Source: Chloroflexota bacterium
Lineage (GTDB): Bacteria; Chloroflexota; UBA11872
Direction of reading: 5' to 3'
Assembly: GCA_026707585.1 (NCBI GenBank)
Contig: JAPOWQ010000033.1
Span: 1-64,000, forward strand
Length of the DNA: 64,000 nucleotides
How positions within the stretch are numbered: position 1 is the stretch's first letter; each line of letters begins with the position of its first letter. Positions 16,506-24,314 of the stretch are shown here, piece by piece. The notes below the pieces were generated by a model. It had not been told where the DNA came from. It worked only from the letters and a program-made list of their open reading frames with translations, and searched no databases. The position numbers and the translations under genes were made by a program.

Positions 16506-17097
16506 CGCTGGATACTCAGTAGGCTAACGCTGAATAGTAGGAAAGCGTACAACCTAAACAGCAAAGAAGGCAGATCTGCCTGCCAGGTACGGGAACGCTG
16601 ACAGAATCTCCTTGCCTATGTCCCCACAGTTACTACTCACTCTCTCTTGTAAACCACCAAGTATTGAAGGCTGACGAGGGCCTTTGAGAGATGAAGAGCG
16701 TGGAGATCAATCGTGAGTTAGTTGCACCCGTAACTTATATATCAGAGGCTTTTGTTCAGAATTACTCCCATTGAATCCGACGATGGACGCGTGGGCGCAA
16801 GAGTGACTATTGGCTATGCGGGTTCCGAGAGCGAAAGAGTCGACGGCCTCGGTACCAAAGTAGAGTGTGACACGAGGTTTCCACTGTAGATCTATTACAC
16901 TCGACTTGCGGGATATGATGTCAAATGGATCTTATAGAAGGGAATGTTTGCCTACTGTCTTGTGTTGGTCAGGATTCTTCTCGTATGGCCTTATCGCGGT
17001 TCAGATTCTCCCCATACGTGTACGGCCTCCTCCTACGTCTCACATTCTCACAACATAGTAGAATGGGACTCTTCAGGTTGGCCGTGACGAGGAACGC
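16506..17097. other. Non-coding AT-richer stretch of island
   Basis: All frames are broken by stops and no family motif was found. Composition is clearly less GC-rich than the rest of the window. A perfect palindrome GGCAGATCTGCC lies at 16569-16580 shortly after the PLD-ATPase stop. No T-tailed hairpin is evident. The stretch may be eroded mobile DNA. Confidence 0.4.
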
Positions 17098-17397
17098 ATG
17101 AGAGACGCAGGCCCCCCCGCGCCCAGGCTGGCCGCACCGACGCTCTCGTTAGACGAGACCGCCCGATTGGGCGACGAGATCTACGAGCGAGACATACGGA
17201 GGCAGGTCGAGTCCGACCACCACGGGGAGGTCGTCGCAATAGACGTGGGCACCGGCGACTACGCCATAGCTGAGACTGCCCTTGCCGCAGTGGACGCTCT
17301 TCGGAAACGGCGTCCCGCCCCTGATGTTTGGGCCGTCAGGGTGGGGTATCCGACGCTGCGCACCTTTGGAGGCAGTTCCCTGCGGCGAACCGGATGA
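17098..17397 (+). CDS. Small conserved-looking protein coupled to a retropepsin-like gene
   Basis: A 99-aa soluble protein, LDETARLGDEIYERDIRRQV then HHGEVVAIDVGTGDYAIAET, VDALRKRRPAPDVWAVRVGY and a C-terminal FGGSSLRR. This pattern is familiar from short uncharacterised bacterial proteins, from memory and without a named function. GAGGAACGC directly precedes the ATG. Its stop overlaps the next gene's start as ATGA, so the two are translationally coupled. The pairing of a small helical/beta protein with an aspartic protease suggests a substrate, inhibitor or antitoxin-like partner, which is inference only. Confidence 0.65.
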   Translation: MRDAGPPAPRLAAPTLSLDETARLGDEIYERDIRRQVESDHHGEVVAIDVGTGDYAIAETALAAVDALRKRRPAPDVWAVRVGYPTLRTFGGSSLRRTG

Positions 17398-17765
17398 TTG
17401 AGGGCGTCGTGAACGCCAGTCACGAAGCCCTCGTGACCCTCGTACTCCATGGCCCTACCGGACAGACGAGGGATGTGAACGCTGTGATCGACACTGGTTA
17501 CAGCGGCTCGCTGACTCTGCCGCCCGAGCTGGTCGCGGAGCTGGAGTTGCCCTACGTGTTCAGCGGCAAGGCTACCTTGGCTGACGATTCGGAAGTCGGT
17601 TTCCGTGTGCACCGCGTTACCGCGCTCTGGGACAGCAGGCTACGACACATTGAGGCTGACGCCGTTGGAAGCACCCCTCTCGTAGGCATGGCGTTGCTCC
17701 GTGCCCACAGCCTGTACGTGGAAGTCACCGACGGCGGTCGCGTCATCATCCAGGCCAACGACTAG
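17394..17765 (+). CDS. Clan AA (retropepsin-like) aspartic protease
   Basis: A 123-aa single-domain protein with the catalytic DTG triplet in VNAVIDTGYSGSLTLPPEL (DTG at 33-35), a flap-like region and the C-terminal STPLVGMALLRAHSLYVEV, the hydrophobic-Gly motif of retropepsin-like proteases. Such proteins act as dimers because each chain supplies one catalytic Asp. No signal or membrane segment is visible. The ATG at 17394 overlaps the preceding stop (ATGA); a frame start at 17328 would read over the preceding gene and is rejected. Its natural substrate is unknown. Confidence 0.78.
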   Translation: MIEGVVNASHEALVTLVLHGPTGQTRDVNAVIDTGYSGSLTLPPELVAELELPYVFSGKATLADDSEVGFRVHRVTALWDSRLRHIEADAVGSTPLVGMALLRAHSLYVEVTDGGRVIIQAND

Positions 17766-18018
17766 CCGGGCTCTCGCCTCTCTACCCTAGCCGCTGCCGC
17801 GTACCCGCCCCCTTCTCGATAAGCCGAGCCGGAACAGATCTCACAAGTCACGAGGGGCGAACGCCCGCTGGAGCAGGGGTGCCGAGCATTGACCTCTGGG
17901 GTCAGAACGAGCTTCACGCTGAAGGTTCTTGGTGTGTCAAGTCTGGTGGACCTCGTTATTTTGTAGTTGGGGTGCCCAAACTATCTGATCGTTCTCCTAG
18001 TCTGGCCGTGTACCAGAT
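17766..18018. other. Gene-free gap in island
   Basis: No reading frame of note, no repeat of families A or B and no tRNA-like fold was recognised between the retropepsin stop and the convergent orphan ORF. Confidence 0.4.
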
Positions 18019-18618
18019 CTAATATGGTCTCCAGACATTGTCTTCCCATTTGAACAATGAAGGGCTCTTTGGACCGTTTGACCACGTTTCTGGATGTTCT
18101 ACAAAACACAAATACAGGTTCCCGTTGCAGCAACTAGCAATCGTGGAGCATATGGACATGACTTGTTTCTGGCGAACTCCTTGGTAAGTCGAAACGAACA
18201 TCTGCCTTTCTGCGCGCCCCATGACAAGCTTGCTAAAATCCTTGGTGATCTCACGGCTGTCCCTATTGTCGAACTCGGACTCCACTTGCCAGAGGCAATT
18301 TGAAATGTATGGGAGTCGCCTCCCTCGCACGATTGATTCAACCCATCCAATCTGACAGACCGATACATCGAACAATAACTCATTCAAGTCAAAGTCTCTT
18401 CTGTTGTCTTCATTGTTCTTCCAAAATACACGTTGATACTCATTGGAATAGTACTCCTGAAAGCCTTCCCCCATACAGTCTATCCATGCGATAGCCCTGT
18501 CCTTATGAGTTTGACGCAGAGACTTGTTCGAACAGTCCTCGGAAACGGTCCCTCGCTTCACGGCATTCCCCCAAGACTTATGTATGAGAGATTCGAGGTC
18601 AATACATCTGTCCGTCAC
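18019..18618 (-). CDS. Orphan hypothetical protein of low-GC island, possible nuclease-like core
   Basis: A 199-aa protein of markedly lower GC and different codon use than its surroundings, which points to transfer. It is Cys- and Trp-rich at intervals and has no signal peptide or membrane segment. The middle (LWQVESEFDNRDSREITKDF then SKLVMGRAERQMFVSTYQGV) has the alternation E-x-E...DF-KL...R.MFV seen in some restriction-endonuclease-like folds, where an acidic strand is followed by a helix with a conserved Lys. A canonical PD-(D/E)XK signature is not complete. It may be a functional orphan or a fragment. Function not recognised. Confidence 0.5.
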   Translation of the reverse strand: MTDRCIDLESLIHKSWGNAVKRGTVSEDCSNKSLRQTHKDRAIAWIDCMGEGFQEYYSNEYQRVFWKNNEDNRRDFDLNELLFDVSVCQIGWVESIVRGRRLPYISNCLWQVESEFDNRDSREITKDFSKLVMGRAERQMFVSTYQGVRQKQVMSICSTIASCCNGNLYLCFVEHPETWSNGPKSPSLFKWEDNVWRPY

Positions 18619-19071
18619 GTCGAAGACTCCTTAGTCGGTTTCAAGGCAGCGCATCGGTGGAGCTGCTTGGCATGCGCGTAAACGTCACGCAGCTCGTTTC
18701 CGACTATGCGCCAATTGGAGCTTCTGTTGTTGGGTGCGCTCGCTGGACTTCTCCCCACGTAATGCTCCCTGCACTGAACTTGTCATGCCCTTATAGGTCT
18801 ACTTGACCATTCGCTCCTTCACGAAGACAGATTCTCAGGCGAAACTGCGTGAGTGCACATTCTAATACTATCAACAGATGACGAAATGAACGAGCCTCGT
18901 CGAAAAAACAAGAGCTGGTGAAATCGATTGCTGGTTAACGTGAGATCCGCTCTTGACGGGCCACGGATGCCGGATAGCTCGTCAGTCATTCAGGGCTGTA
19001 CAAATGCAGCCCCGCCGTTATTCGGCCAACTTGAACCTGATCGCGAAGGTTCTTGGTTTTGTCCAACCCGG
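18619..19071. other. Gene-free right part of island
   Basis: Frames are interrupted and no protein family was recognised. Composition is intermediate between the AT-richer island and the C-rich block to the right. No integrase fragment could be read. Confidence 0.4.
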
Positions 19072-19144
19072 TGAACCGAATGGGATTCGAATCCACGCCC
19101 CCCGCAATGCCGGTGCGACGCTCTTACGACTAAACTAGCGGCCC
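19072..19144 (-). tRNA. tRNA-Ala(GGC)-like gene, probably degenerate
   Basis: A 73-nt cloverleaf can be drawn on the minus strand: acceptor GGGCCGC/TCGGTTC with G1-C72, G2.U71, the alanine identity pair G3.U70 and a C7/U66 mismatch; D stem GTTT/GAGC; anticodon stem TCGCA/TGCGG with loop CCGGCAT, anticodon GGC at 19109-19111; 5-nt variable loop; T arm GTGGA-TTCGAAT-CCCAT; discriminator A73. Defects are C33 in place of U33, an A53/C61 mismatch where G53-C61 is near-universal, and no G18-G19. CC but not CCA is encoded. The position at the island's right edge fits a tRNA used as an integration site. It may be a pseudo-tRNA. Confidence 0.55.
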
Positions 19145-19612
19145 TTGGCAGCGCCTACAAGGGCTGCGCTTCTCTCCCCACTTCCCTGCTCCCCCGATCC
19201 CACCGCGCTTCCGCCTCCCCAGGCATGGTGAGCCTGGCGAACTACCACCGCCCCCTTCCGCCGGCCCGTCGTTCACCACGCCATCCTTGCCAGGTTTACC
19301 TGCACCGCCAGCAACGCATTCGCAGATTGCGTTCATTGCATTGCTGTCACTGCAGGCACCCAACGCGACCCGTCTATCTTCTTGATCTACTCATCCCACT
19401 CCCCGCTTCTCGCACCGTGGTGAGAGGTCCGCGGGTCGTGCGCCCGGGCCAGCGACGCCTGTTGCTGCACTCCCTACGCCGGGCCGCGGTTCTTCACCCT
19501 CTCCAAGGGGAGAGGCAGATTCCGGTGTACCCGCCGGAAATCGGTGAGGGGTCCGACGATCGTGATCGCCCTCACCCCTCCCGCCGCCAACGCCACTCGA
19601 ATTCCGTCAGGC
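19145..19612. repeat. Gap with family A repeat next to tRNA-like sequence
   Basis: No gene is supported. A family A copy lies at about 19492-19556: CCCTCTCC/GGGGAGAGG outer hairpin, inner 8-bp hairpin TTCCGGTG (19520-19527), loop TACC, CGCCGGAA (19532-19539), then ATCGGTGAGGGGTC. Here one inner pair is a G.U wobble. Confidence 0.6.
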
Positions 19613-20845
19613 TTAAAGAAGCCTCACCTTCTGCAACGACCTCCCCCGCTCCACCACAAACACCCCCTCCGACTCTTCGAAATCCGCAACACCCGCCCCC
19701 CGCGGCACGAACTCCATCCCCCACGAACCCAGCTCCGGCATCCCCAACCCCTCCCACCGCGCACGCGCCGATTCCAGGCTCTCGTACAGCGCGGAGCGCC
19801 CCCAGACACACACCCCCTCCGGCCTCACCATCGCCGCGCTCGCCCCTTCGGCATCAACCAGCCCCAACCCTTCCGGACCTCGATACGCCCGCCGGTCAAC
19901 CAGGCTCAGAAAAAAGTAAAAGTCATACCAGGCGCCCGGAACCCGCCACCATTCCGTCTGCCGATCCACATCCGCCGGCTCCTTCGCCAGCGCCTGGCGC
20001 AGCGACTGAAACAGCGGCCGCACCTCGTCCGGCGCACGCCCCCCGAAATCCGGAAACCGCGACGGCCACGGCGCCGCCTGCGCCATATCGCCCTGGATCC
20101 GCATGAACCCCGTCCACCCCACAATGCACCCCGCCAACCGCCCGGGCTCAACCACCCGCAGCCTCACCAGCGGATGCGATCCCCCGTAATCCAGCGGCAG
20201 CAGCAGCAGGCCATCCGGCCGCAGCTGATCCACCCACGTCCACGAAACGTCCGAGCACCCCACCGTCGCCACAATTCGGTCAAACGGCCCCGACGCGCGA
20301 TCGCCCAGCGCCCCGTCGCCCTCAACCACGCGGATCCCGTCATACCCCGCCCGCGCCAGCAGCCGGCGCGTCTGCGCCACCACGTCGGGGTCGATATCGA
20401 TCGTCGTCACCAGCCCCGCATCGCCCACCATTTCGGCCATCAGCGCCGCGTTGTACCCCGTCCCCGCCCCAATCTCCAGCACCCGCATCCCCGGCTGTAA
20501 ATCCAGCGCCTCCAGCATCATCGCCACCACCGACGGCTGCGACGCCGAACTCGTCGGATTCCCCTCGTCGTCCCGGCGCGTAATCAGCGCCTCGTCCGAA
20601 TACACCACCCCCAGCGCCTCCGCCCACCCCTCGCCACCCTCTACCTGGCAGTCGTACTCCCGCTCCCCAACCCAAAACCGCTCCACAAACCAATGCCGCC
20701 CCACCCTCCGAAACGCCCGCTCCACCCCCGCCGACCGCACCACCCCCCGCCCCACCAACCCATCCGCATACGCGCCAATCAGCCCGTCAGCCACGACATC
20801 CACCGAACCGCCGCAGCCCGCATCCGGCCCATGCATCCCCATCAC
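19613..20845 (-). CDS. PCMT-family protein methyltransferase with C-terminal extension
   Basis: A 410-aa methyltransferase of the protein-L-isoaspartate O-methyltransferase family. Motifs are TSSASQPSVVAMMLEAL (98-114), the SAM loop RVLEIGAGTGYNAALMAEMV (121-140), VTTIDIDPDVVAQTRRLL, GDGALGDRASGPFDRIVATV and LRPDGLLLLPLDYG. A ~190-residue C-terminal part rich in Trp/Phe is not part of classical PCMT (about 210 aa) but resembles the longer proteins annotated in peptide-modification ('FxLD-type') contexts; no precursor peptide was found here. The substrate is therefore open: damaged isoaspartyl proteins or a dedicated peptide. GTG start with AGGGG 6 nt upstream. A palindromic divergent promoter region lies upstream. 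Confidence 0.8.
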   Translation of the reverse strand: MMGMHGPDAGCGGSVDVVADGLIGAYADGLVGRGVVRSAGVERAFRRVGRHWFVERFWVGEREYDCQVEGGEGWAEALGVVYSDEALITRRDDEGNPTSSASQPSVVAMMLEALDLQPGMRVLEIGAGTGYNAALMAEMVGDAGLVTTIDIDPDVVAQTRRLLARAGYDGIRVVEGDGALGDRASGPFDRIVATVGCSDVSWTWVDQLRPDGLLLLPLDYGGSHPLVRLRVVEPGRLAGCIVGWTGFMRIQGDMAQAAPWPSRFPDFGGRAPDEVRPLFQSLRQALAKEPADVDRQTEWWRVPGAWYDFYFFLSLVDRRAYRGPEGLGLVDAEGASAAMVRPEGVCVWGRSALYESLESARARWEGLGMPELGSWGMEFVPRGAGVADFEESEGVFVVERGRSLQKVRLL

Positions 20846-21097
20846 CCGTCACCCCTCGACAGTACGTACCGGACCAGCCTCACCGCCGCGATCGATACCC
20901 TCTTGACCAACGTCGTACTCATAGTGTACACTATCCGGGAATAGCCTGCAACTCTTCCCAGATGCCCACCCCTATCCCTTTCCTCCCCCTCCTGCTCGCG
21001 TCCCTCCTCCGCCCGCTCCACCACCTCCGTCATCCTCGCGCCCCTCGCCGCCCCCCGGCCCACCTCCTATCCGCCATCAACGCCTGCCAGACCCACC
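20846..21097. other. Pyrimidine-rich gap, possible small RNA interval
   Basis: No protein is supported. From about 20940 to 21097 the + strand is almost free of G and rich in CCT/CCC. It lies between a plausible + strand promoter (20903-20932) and a hairpin terminator (21098-21144), so a short transcript of roughly 160-200 nt is possible. This is inference from position only. Confidence 0.3.
20903..20952. promoter_or_regulatory. Back-to-back promoters sharing a 14-bp palindrome
   Basis: A perfect palindrome ATAGTGTACACTAT lies at 20921-20934. On the + strand TTGACC (20903-20908) and TACACT (20927-20932) are 18 bp apart; on the minus strand TTGCAG (20952-20947) and TACACT (20928-20923) are 18 bp apart. 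Both -10 boxes lie in the palindrome, so one bound regulator could control both directions. The minus promoter would serve the PCMT-family gene; no regulator gene is adjacent. Confidence 0.4.
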
Positions 21098-21144
21098 AAA
21101 AAAGCGCCTCCCGGCGCCTCAAGAGTTTTTTGGAAAAAACTCTT
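21098..21144. terminator. Candidate bidirectional terminator
   Basis: On the minus strand GCGCC-GGGA-GGCGC (21117-21104) runs directly into six T, a classic rho-independent terminator. Next to it an 11-bp perfect inverted repeat AAGAGTTTTTT/AAAAAACTCTT with GG loop spans 21121-21144 and provides T-runs in the + direction. It separates the PCMT promoter region from the Gfo/Idh gene. Confidence 0.55.
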
Positions 21145-21242
21145 ACTGCGCACGCGAGGCCCTTTTCCGCCCCCCATCCCCACAGCGCAACCGCCTCCGT
21201 CCGCATAGAATCCCCGCGGCGCCTTCACCAAGCCGATGCCCC

Positions 21243-22400
21243 ATGCCTGACTTCCGAGCCGTCGTCATCACCGACAGCACCAACGACCGCGGCGGACCCT
21301 CCCACGGCCTCCACCGCACCTACGACCGGCACCCCGACGTCCAGACCGTCGCCCTCGCCGACCCGTCCGACGACCACCGCGACCGTTGGCGCCAGGAAGC
21401 CGGCGCCGCCACCGGTTACGCCGACTACCGCGACATGCTCGCCGCCGAGTCCCCCGACATCGCCATCATCGCCGTCCACCGCTACCACCGGGAGCGTCTC
21501 GACGCCTTCCTCGACACCATCGCCGCCGGCGTCAAGGGCGTCGTCATCGAAAAGCCCATCGCCTCCCAGCCCGCCCACGCCGACCAGATGGTCGCCGCCG
21601 CCGACGCCGCCGGCGCCCGCGTCGTCCTCGCCCACCGCGGCCGCGAAAACCCCGCCGTCCGCGAAGTCAAGCGCCAGGCCGCCACCGGCAAGTGGGGTCC
21701 CCTCGTCCAGATCAAGGCCCGCGGCAAGGGCGACCACCGCTGCGGCGTCGTCGACGCCCTCGTCCTCGGCACCCACGAGCTCAACACCATGCTCTACTTC
21801 GCCGAGGCCAACCCCACGTCCTGCTGGGGCACCGTCCTCACCAACGGCTCGCCCGCCCAGCTCAGTGACGCCGCCGACGACCCGATGTACGAATCCGGCC
21901 CGCAGGTCGGCGACCGCGTCTACGCCCAATACACCTTCCCCAACGGCATCATCGGCACCTACGAATCCCTGCCTATCGGCGACGGCTCCAACGGCGGCGA
22001 CGCCCTCGGCTGCGACCTCTTCTTCCGCAACGCCGTCGTCACCACCCGCGCCAAGCCCGACGCCGCCATCCACATATTCCCGCAGGGCGACATCTTTCCC
22101 CAGCCCGAACTCGGCGCCTGGGAACCATTCCTCCCCGCCGATTGGACGCCGCCCGCCGACGACCCCGGCGCCCCCTACTGGGCCGACTGGCCCGGCCGCG
22201 AGTCCACCGCCTGCAGCAACCGCACCATCGGCGCCGAACTCGTCCGCTGCCTCCGCGAAAACCGGGCGCCCGTCGACGCCAGCGGCATCCACGACGCCGC
22301 CGTCGTCGTCGACATGATCATCGGCCCCCAGCGCAGCCACCTCGAAGGCCGTCGCCTCGACCTCCCGCTCCAATCCCGCGGCAACCCCTGGGAGGGCTAA
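21243..22400 (+). CDS. Gfo/Idh/MocA family oxidoreductase
   Basis: A 385-aa NAD(P)-dependent dehydrogenase-like protein. The N-terminal Rossmann half carries VVITDSTNDRGGPSHGLHRTY, SPDIAIIAVHRYHRERL and the family signature VVIEKPIASQPAHADQM with the catalytic Lys of EKP. The C-terminal half has DHRCGVVDALVLGTHELNTM, where the conserved Asp/His-type active-site helix lies. Substrates are usually cyclic polyols or sugars; none can be assigned. It is extremely rich in C-ending codons. It starts about 100 bp after a terminator-like hairpin and is followed by an EamA transporter with a 51-bp gap, so the two may form an operon for uptake and oxidation of a sugar-like compound. Confidence 0.85.
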   Translation: MPDFRAVVITDSTNDRGGPSHGLHRTYDRHPDVQTVALADPSDDHRDRWRQEAGAATGYADYRDMLAAESPDIAIIAVHRYHRERLDAFLDTIAAGVKGVVIEKPIASQPAHADQMVAAADAAGARVVLAHRGRENPAVREVKRQAATGKWGPLVQIKARGKGDHRCGVVDALVLGTHELNTMLYFAEANPTSCWGTVLTNGSPAQLSDAADDPMYESGPQVGDRVYAQYTFPNGIIGTYESLPIGDGSNGGDALGCDLFFRNAVVTTRAKPDAAIHIFPQGDIFPQPELGAWEPFLPADWTPPADDPGAPYWADWPGRESTACSNRTIGAELVRCLRENRAPVDASGIHDAAVVVDMIIGPQRSHLEGRRLDLPLQSRGNPWEG

Positions 22401-22451
22401 TCCGGCGAATCCAAGACCGCCCCCCGGCGGCCAACCCACTGGGAGCGCCCC

Positions 22452-23321
22452 GTGCCCCTCGGCGCGCTAGGCCTAATCCTCATCTCCGCGGTCCTGCACG
22501 CCAGCTGGAACCTGATTGCCAAGCACAACCGCGGCAGTTCCCTCTTCTTCTTCCAGGCCATCGTCGCCGGCACCGTCATCTTCCTCGCCCCCTTCATCGT
22601 CCTCCTCATCCAGAACCCCTTCCCACCCCAGGGCTGGATCTGGATCATCCTCACCGGCATCATTCACACCTTCTACTTCGCCACCCTCGCCACCGCCTAC
22701 CGCCGCGCCGACCTCTCCGTCGCCTACCCCATCGCCCGCGGCCTCGGCCCCGCCCTCGTCCTCATCGTCGCCGTCGGCGTGCTCCGCGAACCGGTCTCAG
22801 CCCTCGGCGTCACCGGCGTCCTGGCCGTCATCCTCGGCATCTACACCATCAACATCCAGCGCAACCAGTCACGCTCGTGGCTGGCCCCCATCCAGGCGAT
22901 GGCCCGCCCCGATGGCCGCTACGCCGCCGCCACCGGCGTCTCCATCGCCGCCTACACCCTGATCGACAACCAGGGCGTATCTGTCATCCATCCCCTCGTC
23001 TACATCTACTTCATGTACGTCCTGTCAGTCGTCGGCATGCTCCTGATCTTCGCCATTCGCCCGCCTGACTGGACCGCACTTCGGCAGCCCCGACCTTGGG
23101 TCCAGGCCGCCACCCTGGCTGTGCTCTCCATCGTCGCCTACTCCCTCGTGCTCATTGCCCTGACCATGGCGCCAACGCCCTATGTCTCAGCGGCCCGCGA
23201 ACTCAGCATCGTCATCGGCGCGGTCCTCGGCGTCCTCTTCCTCGGCGAACCGCTCCGCCGCGAGCGCATCGGCGGCGCGGTCCTCGTCGCCGCCGGCGTC
23301 GCGATGATCGCCGTCGCCTGA
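22452..23321 (+). CDS. EamA/DMT-family membrane transporter
   Basis: A 289-aa protein with ten hydrophobic segments and the internal duplication of the drug/metabolite transporter superfamily: the first EamA unit (ISAVLHASWNLIAKHNRGSS to GVTGVLAVILGIYTINI) and the second (AAATGVSIAAYTLIDNQGVS to GAVLVAAGVAMIAVA). The conserved AYRRADLSVAYPIARGLGPA and ELSIVIGAVLGVLFLGEPLRRERIGG segments are typical. Relatives export metabolites, amino acids or drugs, often by proton exchange. It follows the Gfo/Idh gene on the same strand and ends 1 bp before a convergent gene. Confidence 0.88.
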   Translation: MPLGALGLILISAVLHASWNLIAKHNRGSSLFFFQAIVAGTVIFLAPFIVLLIQNPFPPQGWIWIILTGIIHTFYFATLATAYRRADLSVAYPIARGLGPALVLIVAVGVLREPVSALGVTGVLAVILGIYTINIQRNQSRSWLAPIQAMARPDGRYAAATGVSIAAYTLIDNQGVSVIHPLVYIYFMYVLSVVGMLLIFAIRPPDWTALRQPRPWVQAATLAVLSIVAYSLVLIALTMAPTPYVSAARELSIVIGAVLGVLFLGEPLRRERIGGAVLVAAGVAMIAVA

Positions 23322-23322
23322 C

Positions 23323-24168
23323 CTACGAACGCTCCAGCGCCACCGTGATCACATGCCCATCAGTTCGCACCACCACGTCGCCCGCCAGGTCGGTCCGAAA
23401 CACCTGCGCGCCTACACCCCGGAGCCTTCGCAGCACCTCGTCACGCGGATGATTGAACGCATTGCCAAGCCCAGCCGAGACAATCGCCACCTGCGGCTTC
23501 ACCGCAGCCAGAAACTCCGGCGAACTCGACGTGCCCGCTCCGTGATGCGCGACCTTTAGCACGTCGGCCTCCAGTTCTACGCCGGCATCCACGTATGCGC
23601 GCTCGGCAGCACGCTCGATGTCGCCCGTCAGCAGAATCTCTGAATCGCCATACCGGACATGCAACACCATTGACTGGTTGTTGTCGCCGCTGGCCACGCT
23701 CGGTGCAGCGATGTTCACCCGAACGACAGTCGCCGGATGCCACCCCAAGGCTTGGCCATCAACTGGCTCTTCAATCCGTGTGCCCCCGTGCCTGGCCGCG
23801 GCCTCGATCACCGACAGCAAGGGATGATCCTGACGTGACGACGCCATCCAGATCGTCGCAACCGGCAGGGCCCTCAGAATGTCGGCGGCGCCACCAATGT
23901 GGTCGGCATCCGCATGCGTCAACACCAGACCGTCGAGTCGCTCAACGCCCAGCCTCGCCATTCGGGGCAACAGCACCTCGCGCGCCGTCTCCGGGTCCGG
24001 TCCGGCGTCCACCAGCAAGGCCATTTCACCAAACCGCAGTAGGATGGAGTCGCCCTGGCCTACGTCAAAGACGCGGAGTTCCAGTTCGTCGGTCGGCAGA
24101 GGCAGCGGCGCCGAGCGGCCGGGCGGCCCGCCAACCGCCTGGCCCACAACCACGAGCGTGATGAACAC
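23323..24168 (-). CDS. ComEC-type metallo-beta-lactamase domain, N-terminal channel missing
   Basis: The 281-aa frame is the C-terminal hydrolase domain of ComEC/Rec2 DNA-uptake proteins: LRVFDVGQGDSILLRFGEMA, LLVDAGPDPETA, LDGLVLTHADADHIGGAADI (the HxDxDH metal motif variant), LLTGDIERAAERAYV and ADVLKVAHHGAGTSSSPEF. Upstream of the GTG at 24168 the same frame stays open to a TGA at 24280-24282 and reads RVPRLPLPHPGPALRP plus a hydrophobic helix, matching the last membrane segment before this domain in ComEC, but no ATG/GTG/TTG lies there. The whole competence channel is absent; proA begins its 3' end about 35 bp further. It is either a stand-alone membrane-linked hydrolase or a truncated remnant. 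Confidence 0.75.
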   Translation of the reverse strand: MFITLVVVGQAVGGPPGRSAPLPLPTDELELRVFDVGQGDSILLRFGEMALLVDAGPDPETAREVLLPRMARLGVERLDGLVLTHADADHIGGAADILRALPVATIWMASSRQDHPLLSVIEAAARHGGTRIEEPVDGQALGWHPATVVRVNIAAPSVASGDNNQSMVLHVRYGDSEILLTGDIERAAERAYVDAGVELEADVLKVAHHGAGTSSSPEFLAAVKPQVAIVSAGLGNAFNHPRDEVLRRLRGVGAQVFRTDLAGDVVVRTDGHVITVALERS

Positions 24169-24314
24169 GAGCAGGCCGACAATGGCCAGGGGCCGCAGCG
24201 CCGGTCCCGGGTGCGGCAGCGGTAGCCGCGGAACCCTGGAAAACGGCGTCAGCGCAAGTGTCCCTCGCCCGCGGTCATGTCAACCGCCTCGCCCAGGGCT
24301 GTAAGAATCTGCGG

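Noticed and set aside
14280-19144. Prophage or integrative element with integrase
   Set aside because: No integrase, terminase, capsid or replication gene could be read; only island-like composition and the tRNA-like edge are present.
20962-22317. 451-codon plus-strand Pro/Ser/Thr-rich frame
   Set aside because: Overlaps the well-supported Gfo/Idh gene in another frame; no domains.
21225-22439. 404-codon minus-strand frame
   Set aside because: Antisense shadow of the Gfo/Idh gene, Gly/Asp/Val-rich without motifs.
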